From: Clostridia bacterium
GTDB taxonomy: Bacteria > Bacillota > Clostridia > Clostridiales > Clostridiaceae
Assembly: GCA_009930125.1 (NCBI GenBank)
Contig: RZYZ01000121.1
Coordinates: forward strand, 1 to 6,284
Reading direction: 5' to 3'
DNA length: 6,284 nt
The notes under the pieces were generated by a model that did not search any database, was not told where the DNA came from, and saw only the letters and a program-made list of their open reading frames with translations. Numbering within the stretch: position 1 is the first letter of the stretch; every line of letters begins with the position of its first letter. Of the stretch, positions 6,196 through 6,284 are shown piece by piece. Both the position numbers and the translations under genes were made by a program.

Positions 6196-6284
6196 TTAGG
6201 CCTTCTCCGGATCCAGCACAAGGCCGGATCCCGCAGCGCCTTTCGCCCCGAGATTCATGACGAAGCCTCCTGCGCCAATGAGGA
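6196..6284 (-). CDS. C-terminal 28 codons of an unidentified protein (partial)
   Basis: The minus strand is open from the right edge to a TAA at 6198-6196, encoding 28 residues. They start LIGAGGFVMNLGAKGAA and end in LVLDPEKA. The stretch is rich in glycine and alanine with a hydrophobic start, and its composition is protein-like. Of the other two minus frames, one stops early and the other gives an arginine-rich run unlike a normal protein. A hairpin follows at 6123-6149, in the right place for this gene's terminator. I do not recognise the family. The tail does not resemble the C-terminus of RapZ, the usual upstream neighbour of yvcK. The call rests on frame choice and context only. Confidence 0.6.
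   Translation of the reverse strand, partial: LIGAGGFVMNLGAKGAAGSGLVLDPEKA

Noticed and set aside
6066..6260. Plus-strand 64-codon frame in the right intergenic region
   Set aside because: It crosses the hairpin at 6123-6149 and the opposite-strand gene end, has no ribosome binding site, and its product is proline- and arginine-rich with no recognisable motif.

Overview
The window is a block of Bacillota housekeeping genes, all read from the minus strand, so transcription runs from high to low coordinates. The set (YvcK/GlmR, WhiA, a YtoI-type DRTGG-CBS protein, then DnaE), the AGGAGG-type ribosome binding sites, the extended -10 promoters and the long membrane-anchored form of YvcK all point to the class Clostridia. 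By eye the base composition is near 50% GC with AT-richer gaps; I did not count it. Genus and species cannot be read from this window.

Layout from right to left. 6284-6196 is the last 28 codons of an unidentified gene. 6195-5999 is an intergenic region with a GC-rich hairpin, probably that gene's terminator, followed by a promoter for yvcK. 5998-4667 is yvcK, with two N-terminal membrane helices in front of the CofD-like domain. 4666-4446 holds a terminator-like hairpin and then a second extended -10 promoter. 4445-3495 is whiA. 3495-2197 is the YtoI-type regulator, whose GTG start shares one base with the whiA stop. 2115-1825 is a 96-residue stress-responsive A/B barrel (Dabb) protein. 1785-1 is the N-terminal half of dnaE, which runs off the left edge.

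The genes appear to form two transcription units: yvcK alone (or with some readthrough), and whiA-ytoI-Dabb-dnaE. No promoter or strong terminator is visible inside the second unit. The cluster links control of cell-envelope precursor supply (YvcK), division and chromosome functions (WhiA), a ligand-sensing regulator (YtoI-like) and replication (DnaE).

I looked for an undescribed system and found none. There are no mobile elements, CRISPR arrays, RNA genes or defence-like genes. The points worth a second look are smaller: the separate whiA promoter with phased repeats just downstream of its probable start site, the Dabb gene placed before dnaE, the unidentified gene where rapZ is often found, and a DnaE PHP domain that appears to keep its metal-binding residues.
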